Shown here piece after piece: positions 33,477 through 45,039 of a stretch of DNA of 64,000 nucleotides. The notes under the pieces were generated by a model. That model saw only the letters and a program-made list of their open reading frames with translations. It had not been told where the DNA came from and did not search any database. Location: positions 372,001-436,000 of the forward strand of contig ONZQ02000002.1 in NCBI GenBank assembly GCA_900312665.1, written 5' to 3'. The stretch is from Cephalotrichum gorgonifer (Eukaryota > Ascomycota > Sordariomycetes > Microascales > Microascaceae). The translations under genes and the position numbers were made by a program. The number at the start of each line of letters is the position of its first letter. Position 1 is the stretch's first letter.

Positions 33477-36400
33477 CTACTGCCCCTGCCCCCCCCTCCT
33501 CGCCCTCGTATCAGACCCCAGATAGTCAATCGGGTTCCGACACAGCGGACACGTGTTCTGGCTGCTCGTCTGGAACCACTTGTACAAGCACTGCCGGTGG
33601 AACAGGTTCCGGCACGTTCCGCACCGCTTGTCCGGCATCTTCTTGTCCGACGCGATGATGGCGTAGCAGATGGCGCACTCCGTCTGCCCCTTAAGTGCCC
33701 CGACGATGTTGCGCCGGAAGGCCATCAGGCCGTCGATGATGCTGCCGTTCTATGTATTTGTTAGGCACCGGAAACAAGAAACCCAAAATCGCAACGAAGT
33801 TGAGGAAAAATGCGCGGAAAATAAAGGGGGGCGATGCAAAAGAGCAATTATGAGAAAAAGGGGGGTAAAGGGGGACATACCGAAAACGTAATGACACCCT
33901 GCGTAGTCCTCACCCAGCTCTGCCACGTCCTCTCATCAACCACAACCCTGCTCGTCCCCTCCACCACAATCCCCTCAATCGGATAACTAGCCGGCACCCG
34001 GATCGTAATCGCCGCCATGTCCTCGTCAACCTCATACTTTGCCACCACCTCTCTCGCTGCCTTGCTAACCTTCACCATCAACTCCTTCTCCTCGTCGCCA
34101 GGTGCCTCCTGCGCCTCCGCCCACTCTGCCACGTCATCTAGCGCGTCGGCCACGATGAGCGGGGAGAAGTACTTCGCCATCCACGGCTCCACCGCGATCC
34201 GCGTCTGCTTCGAGCGGCAGTCTATGAACCACCCCTTGAAGAGCTCGGGCACGTACTTTAAGCAGAGGAATAGCACGTGCACCATGAGCCAATGCATGTC
34301 CCTCTCGTCCGTATCGGAGCCCGCCAGCTTGATATCGTACTCGCGGCGATGCCTCTCTGCGAGGCCCTCCCTCTCGAGGTTGAGAGCGTGCGCGGCAGAG
34401 TGGCCCAGGACATCGAAGATGAAGTCCATGAGCGGGCCAATGTAGGACCCGGACTTTAGGTCCTCGGTGTAGTCGTTCCGGACATTGAGGGATGCCGTGG
34501 AGTAGGAGTCGAAGATGAGGTGCCAGGTTAGGAGGTAGGAGCGGATGGTGGTGGGGAACTGGGAGAGGACGTTGTCGGGGTACTTTTCCAACGTTGGGGG
34601 ATCAAGAAGGAGGGATAGCAGTTCCTCAGGTAGGTGGGCGTCTATAAAGGAGTTAGCCGGAGCGGGAAAATATAAGAGAAGTGGATGCGGGGAGGGGGGA
34701 AAGGTTTGGGGGTAGGCTCACTTGTCTTATCCAACAGTACGTCGACGGACAGCTGCTCCTGAATAGCCGGCAACGCCTTGTGCATCAGCGTGAACGCCGC
34801 CGCCTGTATATCCCTTGACTCAGACGCCAATAGCCCGTAGATATCCGAGAGGTCCTTCACGAGCCTCAGGGGGGTCTTCTCCACCTGTCTACAAAGCAGC
34901 GAGTCGACTATTCCCTGCGGACTTGACTCCGACTCCCGCGGGAGCTTGAGAAGGTCGATCAGCGTCAGGGCCTTCGACTCGGCCGCGTCCTTGAGCGCAT
35001 CCTCCAGGTCGTCGTTCGGCTCCGGTAGCGACTCGAGAGTCGCGTATAGCTTGACCGAGGCGTGTATCGCCGGAAGCATGATATCGGCCGGGAACTCGTC
35101 GGCTGACTCCCACAGCTTGGTGCAGAACTCGAGAGTACTCTCCCAGTGGGAGCCGTAGACGGCAGATAACCTTGGAAGCAGCCTGGTCAAGAGACGACAG
35201 CTCTCCGCCGCGAAGAACGGGTCGACGGGATCCTCGGCCTCGAACCATCCAGTCACGTTCTTGACCGCGAAGACGAGTCTGTTCATCTGTACCGGCAGCT
35301 CTTTGTCCTGGTAGAAGCCGAGGCAGCACGTCAACATGACCAGCGTCGCCAGGGCCGTCTCGGACGTTGGCTTGGCCCCCGCGGCGTCACTGACCAGGCG
35401 GTTGCACAGCGTGTTTAGAGAGTGCGGAGGTTTCGGAAGCTCCCCGACGCCGGAGAGTAGTGCCACGGCGGGGAATATCGCGGAAGGGATCTCCTTAGAA
35501 GGTAGGCTGCTCGAAAGAAGCTCCTCAAAATCGGCTGGCGGACCGTGCTTCGCAGTGAGGGCTTGGATGATCTCGCTGGCGGCCTTTGCACAGTAGAACG
35601 CCAAGGGGGTGGTATCGCGGGATCGTCTCAGTAGGACCTTGAGGACCTCGCTGACGAGCTGTCCGGGCTTGTCACCCTCGCCACCCACCCAGCCCGTGGA
35701 ATCGGTCACCATCTGGTTGACCCACTGCAGAGTGGTGGATACGAGATTGTCGACAACAGGCAGGTTGCCCGGGGATATCTCAGCGAAGAACCCGCCGGGT
35801 TCCATCATGGTCAGTTGGTCTGAGGCCATCTGAGCCGTAACCAGGAGAAGCGTGATGGTATCGGTCAGCGACTGCTCCGCCCCCTCTGGGAGCGACTGAA
35901 GATCGATTAGTTCTTCGACTAGGTTCGCTGTGTAAAGCCCCATGCGTGCGGGCACAGAACGTCCGCTTCTATCCCGCGTAACCTTCGCTGCTGACGCTTC
36001 CGATGAGGCCCGGACGAGGAACTGGGCGCCACCGAGGCTGCTAGTTATCGATAGAGATGGGTTAATACCATCTGAGGTGGCTACCGAGAGCTCGTGGAGC
36101 CAGGCTGACGGGTTAGGCAATATATCCTCGAGTGAGTTAGGATTGGTTTGTAGCTCTTGAGCAGCCAGCCGGATGAGTGTATCAATTCTGTTCCCAATTA
36201 GTACCGGAGTGGATGACACTATAAATGAGCATACTAGTGACACTTACTCTAAAGATTCAGGCCCAGCCGTCTTCAGGTTGTTCTGGAGAATTGCGCGTGT
36301 AGACTTCTTCCACTCTGCGTGGCTCCCAATGAGCTGCCGTAAATCTGAAGCCTTAGACGATACACTGGTGCCATCGGCCTCGGAGAGAGACAGGAGCTTC

Positions 36401-38737
36401 GTGACGAGGGCCAGGCGGAGATCCTCATCCCCCGACATGATATCTCCTCCATGTCTCTCCATGATGGTCAAAGCGTCTAATGCCTTCTCCACGGTGGTAG
36501 AATTGTCTTGTGGGACGTCGAGTAAGTGGTTTGTGAGCGTCGTCTGAGATTGGCGTGTTAGGGCACCGTATTTCAGTGACTTCTCAAGCAGGCTCCAGTT
36601 TGCCGATTCAGACGTCAGGGACCGCAAAGAGTGTTTGAGAATGTAGTCCTGAACACTGGAATCACCCTGTGCTAATTGCCCAGCTTTCTCATACGAAATG
36701 AGTGCCTCAATGACTTCCGGAACAGCTGGATCGTCAGCATCGTTGAGAAGAGACGCAGTCCAGGCCTTCCACAGCCTCTCGTACTGTGAGCTTTCCTTGT
36801 CTGCAAACGCCTGGAGGCAGAAAACGAGGTCGAGCCTCGAACGGGCCGTCAGGACAAGATCCATCTGCTCGCTGCCGGATTCAAGGAGAAGTTCGAATAG
36901 GGTGTCAGTAATCTGAGCGTTGGAGCTTAGATACATTGTCGACTCAGCCATGTGGCGCAGCGTTTTCGCCGCGCCGAAGGGCTTCAGGTTCCTCCTGGAA
37001 AAGATATCGACGCAGCGCCCCACGATCTCCGCGGCGGGCTCGTCGAGCGCGGTATCATATCCCGCCTTCGACGACTGTGCCTTCGTCCTCTGCACCTGTC
37101 CGATCAGCGTAAACCATCGAGCGCCCTCCTCAGCGATCGATTCCTGTGACTTCTCGTAATCGCGGGACACCTCGGGAAGGGAGTTTGCGATCCGGCTGCA
37201 GTAGTCGGCTGAGAGCTGGCGCCACTTCTCCTTAGAGGCGGATATGACGGCTTCAGGGGCGGACTCGGTGGTGACGGCGTAACAACCTTCAATTACGGCG
37301 GAGGCGGAAGAGCCCGGGACGACCCAGTTCGAGGACTCGTCAGGGGATCCGGGGTGGAGGTAGTGCTCAAGCAAAGGAAGTAGGGATTCCGCGGCAAAAT
37401 TCACTTGATCGTCTCCTGAGGACAAAACGCCTAGGAAATATCTGGAAACGCGGAGGTACCTCGTCCAGGCTACCGCCGCTTGAGACCTAGGCTCTTCCCT
37501 GCTAGAAATCCCAGCCCTCATGGACCTCGCAATGCTGTTGGCAACATCCAAAGTTATCACTTCGGAGGGAATGACCTTGATGAGCGCCTCGAAACCCTCC
37601 CAAAACCCGCCCTTGCTACCCTGAGACCCTTTTTCAACGAACGGACTCAACCTCGTGACCGGGGCCTTCTTGTCTCCCCGCGATGGAAGCCAAATAGTGG
37701 GGAACGATTGCGTAAAGGACATCAGGGTATTGAGCAATTCAACGACGGAGCCGACGTGGTTGCTTTTAAGACCGTCGGTTACGAGAGTCTTCTGAATCCG
37801 AGGCAACTTCTCCTCCAGCGCTGATTTTCTGCTCTCCAAACATAGGCTCAAAAGCTGACAGGCGGTTTTGCGCACTGATGAATCCCCGATGTTGACACAC
37901 TTCCACACAACGTCGTCGGTAATAAACTCGAGATAGTCCTCCTCGTACTTTTCAATGTCGTCATCGCTAAGCTTCTGAAGGAGGCCCAGAACAAGCGACA
38001 AGGCAGCTCCGAGAACCCGGAAATATTTCGCCTCGGAATCCTCGGGGGTCGTGGATCGATCGTCGCTGAGGGTGTCCTTCGTCTCCCGGATGGCCCCGGT
38101 CGCGAACTGAAGAATCTGCTGTTGACACTTCTTCCAGAACATGGTGATCTTCACCGGCGAGTTCAAGAAGGTGGAGATGTTGTTGTTTACCACGGTCGAA
38201 ACCAGACGGTCCCGGTCATAGAGGCCCGCAAGCCAGGGGCCGACGACTTTGGGAACGAGGCGCTCCATGCGCTTTCGTGCCGAGCGCATGAGCTCGAACT
38301 GGACGGTGTGGGCGAGTTCTCGCACACGGCGGGAGTTGTCGATGGATGTCTTAGGGTAGAGTTGGACCTATGGATGGAATCGGTTAGCGACACCTGGTTC
38401 GCGAGGGTGCCACGAGGGGAGAAGCACTCACCCAAGCTTCGAGAATAGCCTCTTCCGGTCCCCCATCCTGCTCATACGGATGAGCTCGAACGTAGGTGAG
38501 AAAGTCGTCGAGGCCCTTTGCCTTTGTGATGCTATCCTTCTTGAGAAGGTTCTTAAACGATACGACGACCTGGGGGTCTGATATCGAGGAGAAATCCGGC
38601 GGCTCTGAAACATATGCGAGATCACTGCCCACAGTCGACGAGCCGAAGCCGGCGAACCCCCGGGAACCTCCGAATTTCGCACCAAATCCTGGGGCCCCGT
38701 TCGTTCTCTTCCCCCCCTTCGATGACTGGCGGCTCAT
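33477..38737 (-). CDS. LTN1: E3 ubiquitin ligase listerin (ribosome quality control)
   Basis: Five exons read 38737-38432, 38367-36248, 36187-34722, 34641-33881 and 33749-33477 (1641 aa). Introns are 64, 60, 80, 80 and 131 bases. The N-terminal part has the Gly-rich start and the conserved listerin segment with SRRVRELAHTVQFELM. The bulk is HEAT/ARM-like helical repeats. The end carries a RING-CH type finger, with C1576-x2-C1579, C1594-x2-C1597, H1602-x2-C1605 and C1618-x2-C1621. Listerin binds 60S subunits carrying stalled chains and ubiquitinates the nascent peptide. Length and finger position match the family. The RING lies in its own last exon. Confidence 0.93.
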
Positions 38738-40394
38738 GGCGAGGATGTGAGAGGTATGTGAGAGGTATGTGGCTGAGTGGGGGTGTGAAGTGTTCTCTGC
38801 ACCCCGCGGCCTCGGAAGACCTGCTCAGGGACGATTATAAACCGGAAACAGGGAGTTCTTATAAGAACTAATGGAAATGAGATGAGCTCGAGGTCAATAC
38901 GTGGACTTGGGACTCAGATGCATGTGCGCCTCATAATCGGGGGTGAAGCTTCGTAGCCTCCTAGGGTTTTATATCATCAGTGTCCGTCCCTGTCACATCT
39001 AAACAGGATGTCCTCTACTTACGAGCTTAACCTCTTCCTCAGGAACCTTTGTCTTTAATCGCTGGGTATTATACTCCGGGGGGCCCTTCATATACCGCAT
39101 CTGGTTGGTTCAAAGGATCGCCGAGGTGTTCTCGCCGTTAGAGTCACTGGCCATGGCGGGGCAGACCTAGTCGAGGGTTGTGGCTTGGTGGGGCTGTGGT
39201 AAGAGCGCTTAGTCATGTATATACTCGTACTTGGTGTTCTACCTCCAAACACCATGTCGGTGGCATAGAACGCCACGAACCTTATTTGTCTGTAAGCTCT
39301 TTATATTGCCATGTGCAAGGTAAATTACTGCTTATTTCATTTCTATGATTCCCATGAGATTGAAAGTGTTGCTGTCCGCCGCTCCCACATATGGCGTTGG
39401 TTCAATGCTGGACAAGACCGTCTACATATCCTACATAGGTCACATGCTCTCTACTGCTGTCATCGTGTTACGATCAGAATATGCCAATACGGAGAGTAAG
39501 ACTCTATGGAATGATATTCATCCACCTAGCTAGCGAATGCCATGCCTCCCTTCAGGGAGTAAAGGTCTACGAGTACGATAGACTCCCGACATGTTTTCGT
39601 CCTTCGGGTGAGCTCGAGGGGTACGAGGTACAGCGGGGTTATTAGCGAGAACAATTACGTCATTAGGATACTGTGGGGGTGACGACCAGAGAGGTACTTC
39701 CCCACCAAAGTCTTGGGGCGAAACCATCCACTTTAGACTTACCCTACAAGTCACATCAGATCAAATGTATACCGTGAGACATGCTCCTTAACAGGATATA
39801 AGTACATGCATCAATCCCCAGTTTGATGCACGGAGAACGATAATAGAAGCACTTCTGGCGCCCGGTCTTACCCCGCAAACGGCACCACCCACCCCCACTC
39901 TCCCCCAAGCAACTCACGCGACTGGTATGGAGTATTCGAGCCCGGCTCATTCGGCCGTGCCATCCATCTCAACTTGAGAGTCGCACAGGTCATCCATCTC
40001 GATCACAGCATTCTTGATTTAGTACATTCGCTGCCACCTACGAATGACCTCGAGGCTCAAGCTGAACCTCCGTCTCGATTTCCATATCTAGGTGGCCACT
40101 CGTCCTGAGACGGCCTACTAGTATCTTATGGTTTAATCGCCAACCTCTCGTTTCCGGTGGGTGCTGATCGCTTGCCGTGCCCGTAAGTTCCTACATCCAA
40201 CCCACAAACTGGAATCCTGTTTCGTCGAGTCGGAGGTTCCCACCGTTCGTGCTTGGGTCGCACATGCTTAGACCGGATCGGACAGCACCTCGCCCCTGTC
40301 TTTTCTAGTTATCACTTTGTCATCCCCTAGCAAACCGAACGATCCGAAGTTGACAAGAAACCAGTCCGATATAGCATGGTGTCTTTCCGCCTCG
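38738..40394. other. 1.65 kb divergent intergenic region
   Basis: Between listerin (-) and the mitochondrial protein gene (+). It includes GTAC-rich words (near 39220 and 39575) and, at its right end, a short upstream frame that overlaps the downstream start. No other supported feature. Confidence 0.45.
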
Positions 40395-40495
40395 ATGATC
40401 AGGATGCCGACCTCCTTCGCGCGATCGGCGTCACGCGCCCACTCGCTCCGGTCGCCCTCCATCGCTCGACCGGCCTTCAAGACTCTCGGGTCTAG
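40376..40495 (+). promoter_or_regulatory. Upstream reading frame overlapping the next start
   Basis: ATG at 40376 (with G at +4) opens a 39-codon frame ending at TAG 40493-40495. It overlaps the main start at 40395 in another frame. If transcribed, scanning ribosomes meet this ATG first, which would lower translation of the main protein. Confidence 0.4.
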
Positions 40496-42503
40496 TCTGA
40501 ATCGGCGCCACCAGGTCCGATACATCCGCCTGCGGTGGACCCCGCCATGGGGCCCGGATCAAGCGAGCGAAAACTGGCGGCAGAATCGTGGACTGTGGCA
40601 GGAATATGCGAAACTTCGGGGTGAAGTTTGGAGCGCGGAGTGGAGTGGACGGAATTCTTTCTCGCCCTTGACACGGGAGATAGAGAGGCTCGAGAAGTGG
40701 GCCAGCGACGTGGGGGCGGAGTTTCCCCACCCACATAAAAGAAAGAGGAAGCCACATCATGGCTCAGTCTCGTGGTCGGGCACCTGTGATGGACATGCGC
40801 CATCGAGGCGATGGGGATATTACTGCACCTGGTCTCACCACAACGGGCGCAATGCAGATTTCGATGCTCCCAAGAGTGATGGCGAATCGAAATCGTCTGG
40901 AGCACGTCCAAGCGAGCCGGCTAGACTGCCAAGAGAAAACACCTCAGATGTCGTGCAGCAGGGGGAGCCTTGGACTTCAGACCCGCAGGGCTCGAGCGAC
41001 TTCTACATCGATCCGATAACGAACAAGAAAGTGGCGAGGCCTAAGACGAGTAGCGAGGCTGCAGATAGTGTGTCCAGCAAGAAACTAGATGAGGTCGAGT
41101 CTAGTCCACCAACGACGTCACCCAACGTGGGTGATGGATATGATGTTGCCAATAAGGGACTAGATGTAGCCGAGCCTAATCTTTCAACAACCGCCTCCCA
41201 CCCGGGAGCAGCAGAATCCGAGGAGGAGAAGCTCATGGATGACGTTGCATCGATTAAACCTCAACCTCTAGAACGGTATTATCCTTGTGTCACTGATGAT
41301 CAGGCAGAGGAGACCTCAGTCCAAAAGAATGGAGCTTCATTTTCAACCGGCATGGCAACAAATAGACAGAAAGATATTATAGCGATCGACCCAGCTCTTG
41401 AACCGCTGCCGACTCGATGCGATTCCCCCCCGGAAGCAGAGGAGATTCCAATCGACACCCAAAACGGAAAGAAAACAGCCGAGATGACGGGGAACTACAT
41501 CAAAGACTTCCCCGAAGACTTCGCCGAGTCCTGGGTGGGTCGTTACCACAGCGGGGAGCCTGCCAGTGGAGCGGAAGAACCTACAGGACGACTTGAGCCG
41601 GCCATCAACAGGGTCCCAGCCCAGGCTTCGGAGGACATCGCACCGACAACGACCCCGCCGAAGAGCACCGAGGACGAGCTTATCGAGGAGATTAAGAGTA
41701 TATATGAGGAGTCGTACGGCGCGATTGACGATGTACCCGTACCGCTATCTCGTTCGGACGCAAACGAACCCGAACCCACCACTTCTGCTAGGCCCTCTAG
41801 GACTACGCCTGACGATGCGGAGCATCCAATCGAAGAGCCGCTAGCCATCTACAAAATCCTAGCGTACGACCCACTAGCCGGTACCCTGACCACTACGGAT
41901 GCGTCATCTACCGTCCATGACGGCATGGAGGCGCTCACGCCGGCAGAGGCGGTAACCCGGCTCGCCAACCCAGCCAGGTTCCTCCCCCACTTCGCCCCCC
42001 TCCAAGCGCAGGGGTATGAGGTACTCTCGGGAGAAGGCGACGTCCTTGTATTCCGCAAGATCAGAAAGGCCACGGAGCCCGGGATGGTATACCTCCGCGG
42101 GGCTACGGGCCCTACACCCACCTCCCCAGGTAGCGGGGCCCCAGCATCCACCACCCGGGCCGTCAACCCGATTGACATGATGGGTAGCCAGCCCGTCATC
42201 CCGAACATCGGCAACTTCGCCAGCCCGACGGGGTACGTCAACTACGACGAGGTCATGGAGGGACAGGCGGCGGCGAGGAAGAAGCCGCCGCCGCCGTTCA
42301 GGGCCGAGAGCGAGGTCGAGTATGAGCGAGAGGCGGACCACGAGACTGCGCCGGGGGGGAAGCGAAAGAAGGGGGCCGGCGTGCTTTGGCGGACGTCGGT
42401 CGGTGCTGCTTGGGTGGCGGGACTCGCGTACGGCGGGTCTGTGGTTAACCAGTACTTCAAGACCGGGGGGGAGGGCGGGAAAGGGCCTAGGGGTCATCTT
42501 TGA
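40395..42503 (+). CDS. Probable mitochondrial membrane protein, unknown function
   Basis: Single exon, 702 aa, from ATG 40395. The start is chosen because it begins an Arg/Ser-rich, acid-free stretch of about 45 residues (SFARSASRAHSLRSPSIARP) typical of mitochondrial import. The middle is acidic, Ser/Thr/Pro-rich and probably disordered. A more ordered part at about 485-570 has IYKILAYDPLAGTLTTTD, ALTPAEAVTRLANPARFLPHF and GYEVLSGEGDVLVFRKI. A hydrophobic helix near the end (TSVGAAWVAGLAYGGSVV) precedes a Gly/Lys tail. I recall fungal genes annotated only as serine/threonine-rich proteins with this layout. Inner-membrane location is inferred. No enzyme motif was seen. Confidence 0.7.
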   Translation: MIRMPTSFARSASRAHSLRSPSIARPAFKTLGSSLNRRHQVRYIRLRWTPPWGPDQASENWRQNRGLWQEYAKLRGEVWSAEWSGRNSFSPLTREIERLEKWASDVGAEFPHPHKRKRKPHHGSVSWSGTCDGHAPSRRWGYYCTWSHHNGRNADFDAPKSDGESKSSGARPSEPARLPRENTSDVVQQGEPWTSDPQGSSDFYIDPITNKKVARPKTSSEAADSVSSKKLDEVESSPPTTSPNVGDGYDVANKGLDVAEPNLSTTASHPGAAESEEEKLMDDVASIKPQPLERYYPCVTDDQAEETSVQKNGASFSTGMATNRQKDIIAIDPALEPLPTRCDSPPEAEEIPIDTQNGKKTAEMTGNYIKDFPEDFAESWVGRYHSGEPASGAEEPTGRLEPAINRVPAQASEDIAPTTTPPKSTEDELIEEIKSIYEESYGAIDDVPVPLSRSDANEPEPTTSARPSRTTPDDAEHPIEEPLAIYKILAYDPLAGTLTTTDASSTVHDGMEALTPAEAVTRLANPARFLPHFAPLQAQGYEVLSGEGDVLVFRKIRKATEPGMVYLRGATGPTPTSPGSGAPASTTRAVNPIDMMGSQPVIPNIGNFASPTGYVNYDEVMEGQAAARKKPPPPFRAESEVEYEREADHETAPGGKRKKGAGVLWRTSVGAAWVAGLAYGGSVVNQYFKTGGEGGKGPRGHL

Positions 42504-42566
42504 TGAGAGTGTGTGTGCTACTCGGTGCTTGATTTGCTCCTTTTTTTTTTGTGACCAACACCGGTT

Positions 42567-42582
42567 GGGGGGGGGGGGGGGG
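42567..42582 (+). repeat. Poly-G run (16 G)
   Basis: Uninterrupted run of 16 Gs in the 3' flank of the mitochondrial protein gene. Runs of this length are often miscounted in assemblies. Confidence 0.9.
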
Positions 42583-42983
42583 TTGTATGAGCCTGGATCA
42601 GGTTCAGTGCCAACGAACGCACTTCTAGTTTTGGACCTTTGGAGTTGGGAAACCTGCCTTTCTATACTCTACTCCTGTCTTTTCTGTTATTTATTCTTCT
42701 CTCTGCTTCTTCTTTTCCTCTTTCTCTTTGCCGGCGTTTGGGCGGATATGATGGGTATGGCTATGGGTATGGGTATGGGTAGCAGGATTACACGGAACTT
42801 TGTCTTTTGCAGGTGTGGGTATTGGTATCGGGAATGCATGCAATACCTTCTTACGCGAATAGATGCCATTGTTCCTCTTATGTTCAGTCTTCTCCTATCG
42901 TACAACCTTTTCAGTCTCGGCCTTCTGAGTGCGGTATGAAAGTGTGACCATATGGGTCGCGGACCGAGGTCATCGAGGGTGGA

Positions 42984-43003
42984 GATCAGATAAGATCAGA
43001 TAA
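42984..43003 (+). promoter_or_regulatory. Tandem 10-mer carrying GATAA cores
   Basis: GATCAGATAA occurs twice in a row without a gap, giving AGATAAG and AGATAAC. It may be a GATA-factor site upstream of the F-box gene. Confidence 0.4.
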
Positions 43004-43509
43004 CCGGGATAGCCTGCTAGTATTAAGAAACAGAACTGACCTCGGGGCCGCAGTTTCAGCGCTACTTGACCCACATCACATGCCCCCGTTTACGGCAGCT
43101 CCGCAGCTTTTCGCGGTTAAGCTTATTACAACCATCGTGGAGCGTATGTACGTAGCTTTGAGGCCTTCTCAGAGTCGCGAGAACCTCATACCATCCTCAC
43201 TGATAGTAACTATCTGAGGTCAAGGACTCTATCCTTGGCATACTTCAGGATTTGGATAAGTCACGCGGAGGTCAAGCTTTGGTGCTATTCATCCTGTGGT
43301 AGTTAAATATTTAAGAGAGAGAGCCGCCGCCATGGCGGTTTCGGACCTCGAACTAATTACACCGACCAATATCAATATCAATATCCCCTTCGCCAACATG
43401 TTCATTTTGAAGAGATGGGTTCGGAACCTTCTCCAGTTGTGGCGTGGAGAGAACCCAGAGGAAAGCGACGATTTACGAATTCAAGGCTCCGAGAAAATCA
43501 AGCCCCAAG

Positions 43510-44990
43510 ATGAACACAACGAGCAACACATGTCCAAGTGGTATTATCGAGAACAACACCCGGACTCGGGCTCCTCCACTTGCTCTGCTAAACCTGCAGT
43601 GCACCATGGTCCCTCTGGTAGCCTCGGCACTCTACAACAAGAAGTACACCCTCCTCGGCCGACTACTAGAGGAGATCCTGCTTCATATCCTCCACTGCAT
43701 AGGCGATGACGCCGTTACGCTATACTGCCTGCGGCGTGTCTCGAGTACATTCCGGCGCCTTATCTACGAACCGGCTTTTTCGAATCCTTATCACTTTCCC
43801 CTAAAAATCAACGTAAGCCATCGATTTCCACAGAGGCGATTTACGATCTACCTCATAACATGCAAGCCCAAATTAAACGTCGCTTACAAGCAGACGGCAG
43901 GTGCGACAACTGCAAACTCGGGCGCAGCGTCCGTTTCAAGGGATTCTGGGGTTTATTTCATCAGATTATAGACATCCTTTGGCATGATGGCCCGATTGAC
44001 GACTACCTAGCATCATTCCGATTGTGCAAGTTCATCTCCAGAGTTGGCCGCGGGATCTACTGTGATGGCTGTGGTACCTACCAGGATAGGGATGAGTTCT
44101 CTCCTAGCAATACAAGTAAGAGCTCACAGAGACATTGCCTAGGCCGACAAGGGGGGGTTCAGCTATGCGAACACGTCCACATCTACTGGGCAGACATAGA
44201 GAACCATATAACCGATTGGCTGAATCGCAGACCCGGCGATTGGCGGGCTTGCCTCGAGCAGTTCAACATTGACTGCCGCGATCCTAGTCACGACACCCGC
44301 TGCACGCCCGAGGAAGCCCCGACATGGCCCAAGGCCCGTCTACAGACCGCCGCCGGGGACGATAACCTCGTGGACCCTCACAGCGGCCTGGGCATTTTGG
44401 CCATCACCCCTGATGGACGGTCGCCTGCTTCAGAGCGGAGGTCGTTATTTCAGAGGTATCGAAGGGGGGCAGCCGAAATCCTAATGCCCCCCTACAATTT
44501 AAATCCTTTACCCAAGATGATATGTTTTGGACCTACAACGTGTGACTGCCTCTACTACGAGAATGGGGAGGAAGAAAAGCCTACTAGTACGGATTCGCCA
44601 AAACGATACTACTTCTTCGATAAGGATTGGGCGCTCTTCCCTTCGAGCTGCAAGTCATTCCATTACCACGTTAGACTCCACGGATGTGGACGATCCCAGA
44701 CAACGATACTGAACAAAACACACAGGTCAAAGTGCACCCGCGGCGATGAGATGTGCCTGGTAACTAACTACCACCGCCACCTTCTCGTCTATCGAAAGAC
44801 AGACGGTCACGAGATCAACCCCACGCACGAGTGGTTCCATGCTATGGATCTTGACACGTACCCTTGTCCCCGTCTTGGCCGCGGGTTGCTGTTGTGCAAG
44901 GATCGAGGCTGTATGGACTATTATCGACAGCCCGGGGTGTCCTTTTGTTCATACAGAGAAGCTGATCATCTACATAAGGTTACCTCTTAG
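43510..44990 (+). CDS. Fungal F-box-like protein, frame broken once
   Basis: An N-terminal part in one frame holds an F-box pattern: LGRLLEEILLHILHCIG, then LYCLRRVSSTFRRLI. The rest lies in the next frame (-1) from about 43776 to the stop at 44990: RKPSISTEAIYDLP, RRLQADGRCDNCK, GIYCDGCGTY, then further Cys/His pairs. Members of this family usually continue from the F-box into a CxxC segment of this kind. The switch falls at the T-run 43776-43780. One more T would join the two frames directly (EPAFFESLSLSPKN). No donor/acceptor pair in matching phase was found, although a good-looking GTAAGC lies at 43813. Start is uncertain: ATG 43510, or 43606 in stronger context. It may act as an SCF ubiquitin-ligase adaptor, by family only. 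Confidence 0.6.
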
Positions 44991-45039
44991 CTCGACTTCC
45001 GTAGACTAGGAACCTGTGTCGCACTGGATGCGCCATTCC

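Larger units (their letters stand above)
42504..43509. other. Intergenic interval with poly-G run and GATA repeat
   Basis: About 1 kb. It contains a 16-G run at 42567-42582, a TATGGG-type repeat near 42752-42780 and a tandem 10-mer with GATAA cores at 42984-43003. An ATG in strong context at 43332 opens a frame to 43709 that does not resemble any protein I know. Confidence 0.5.
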
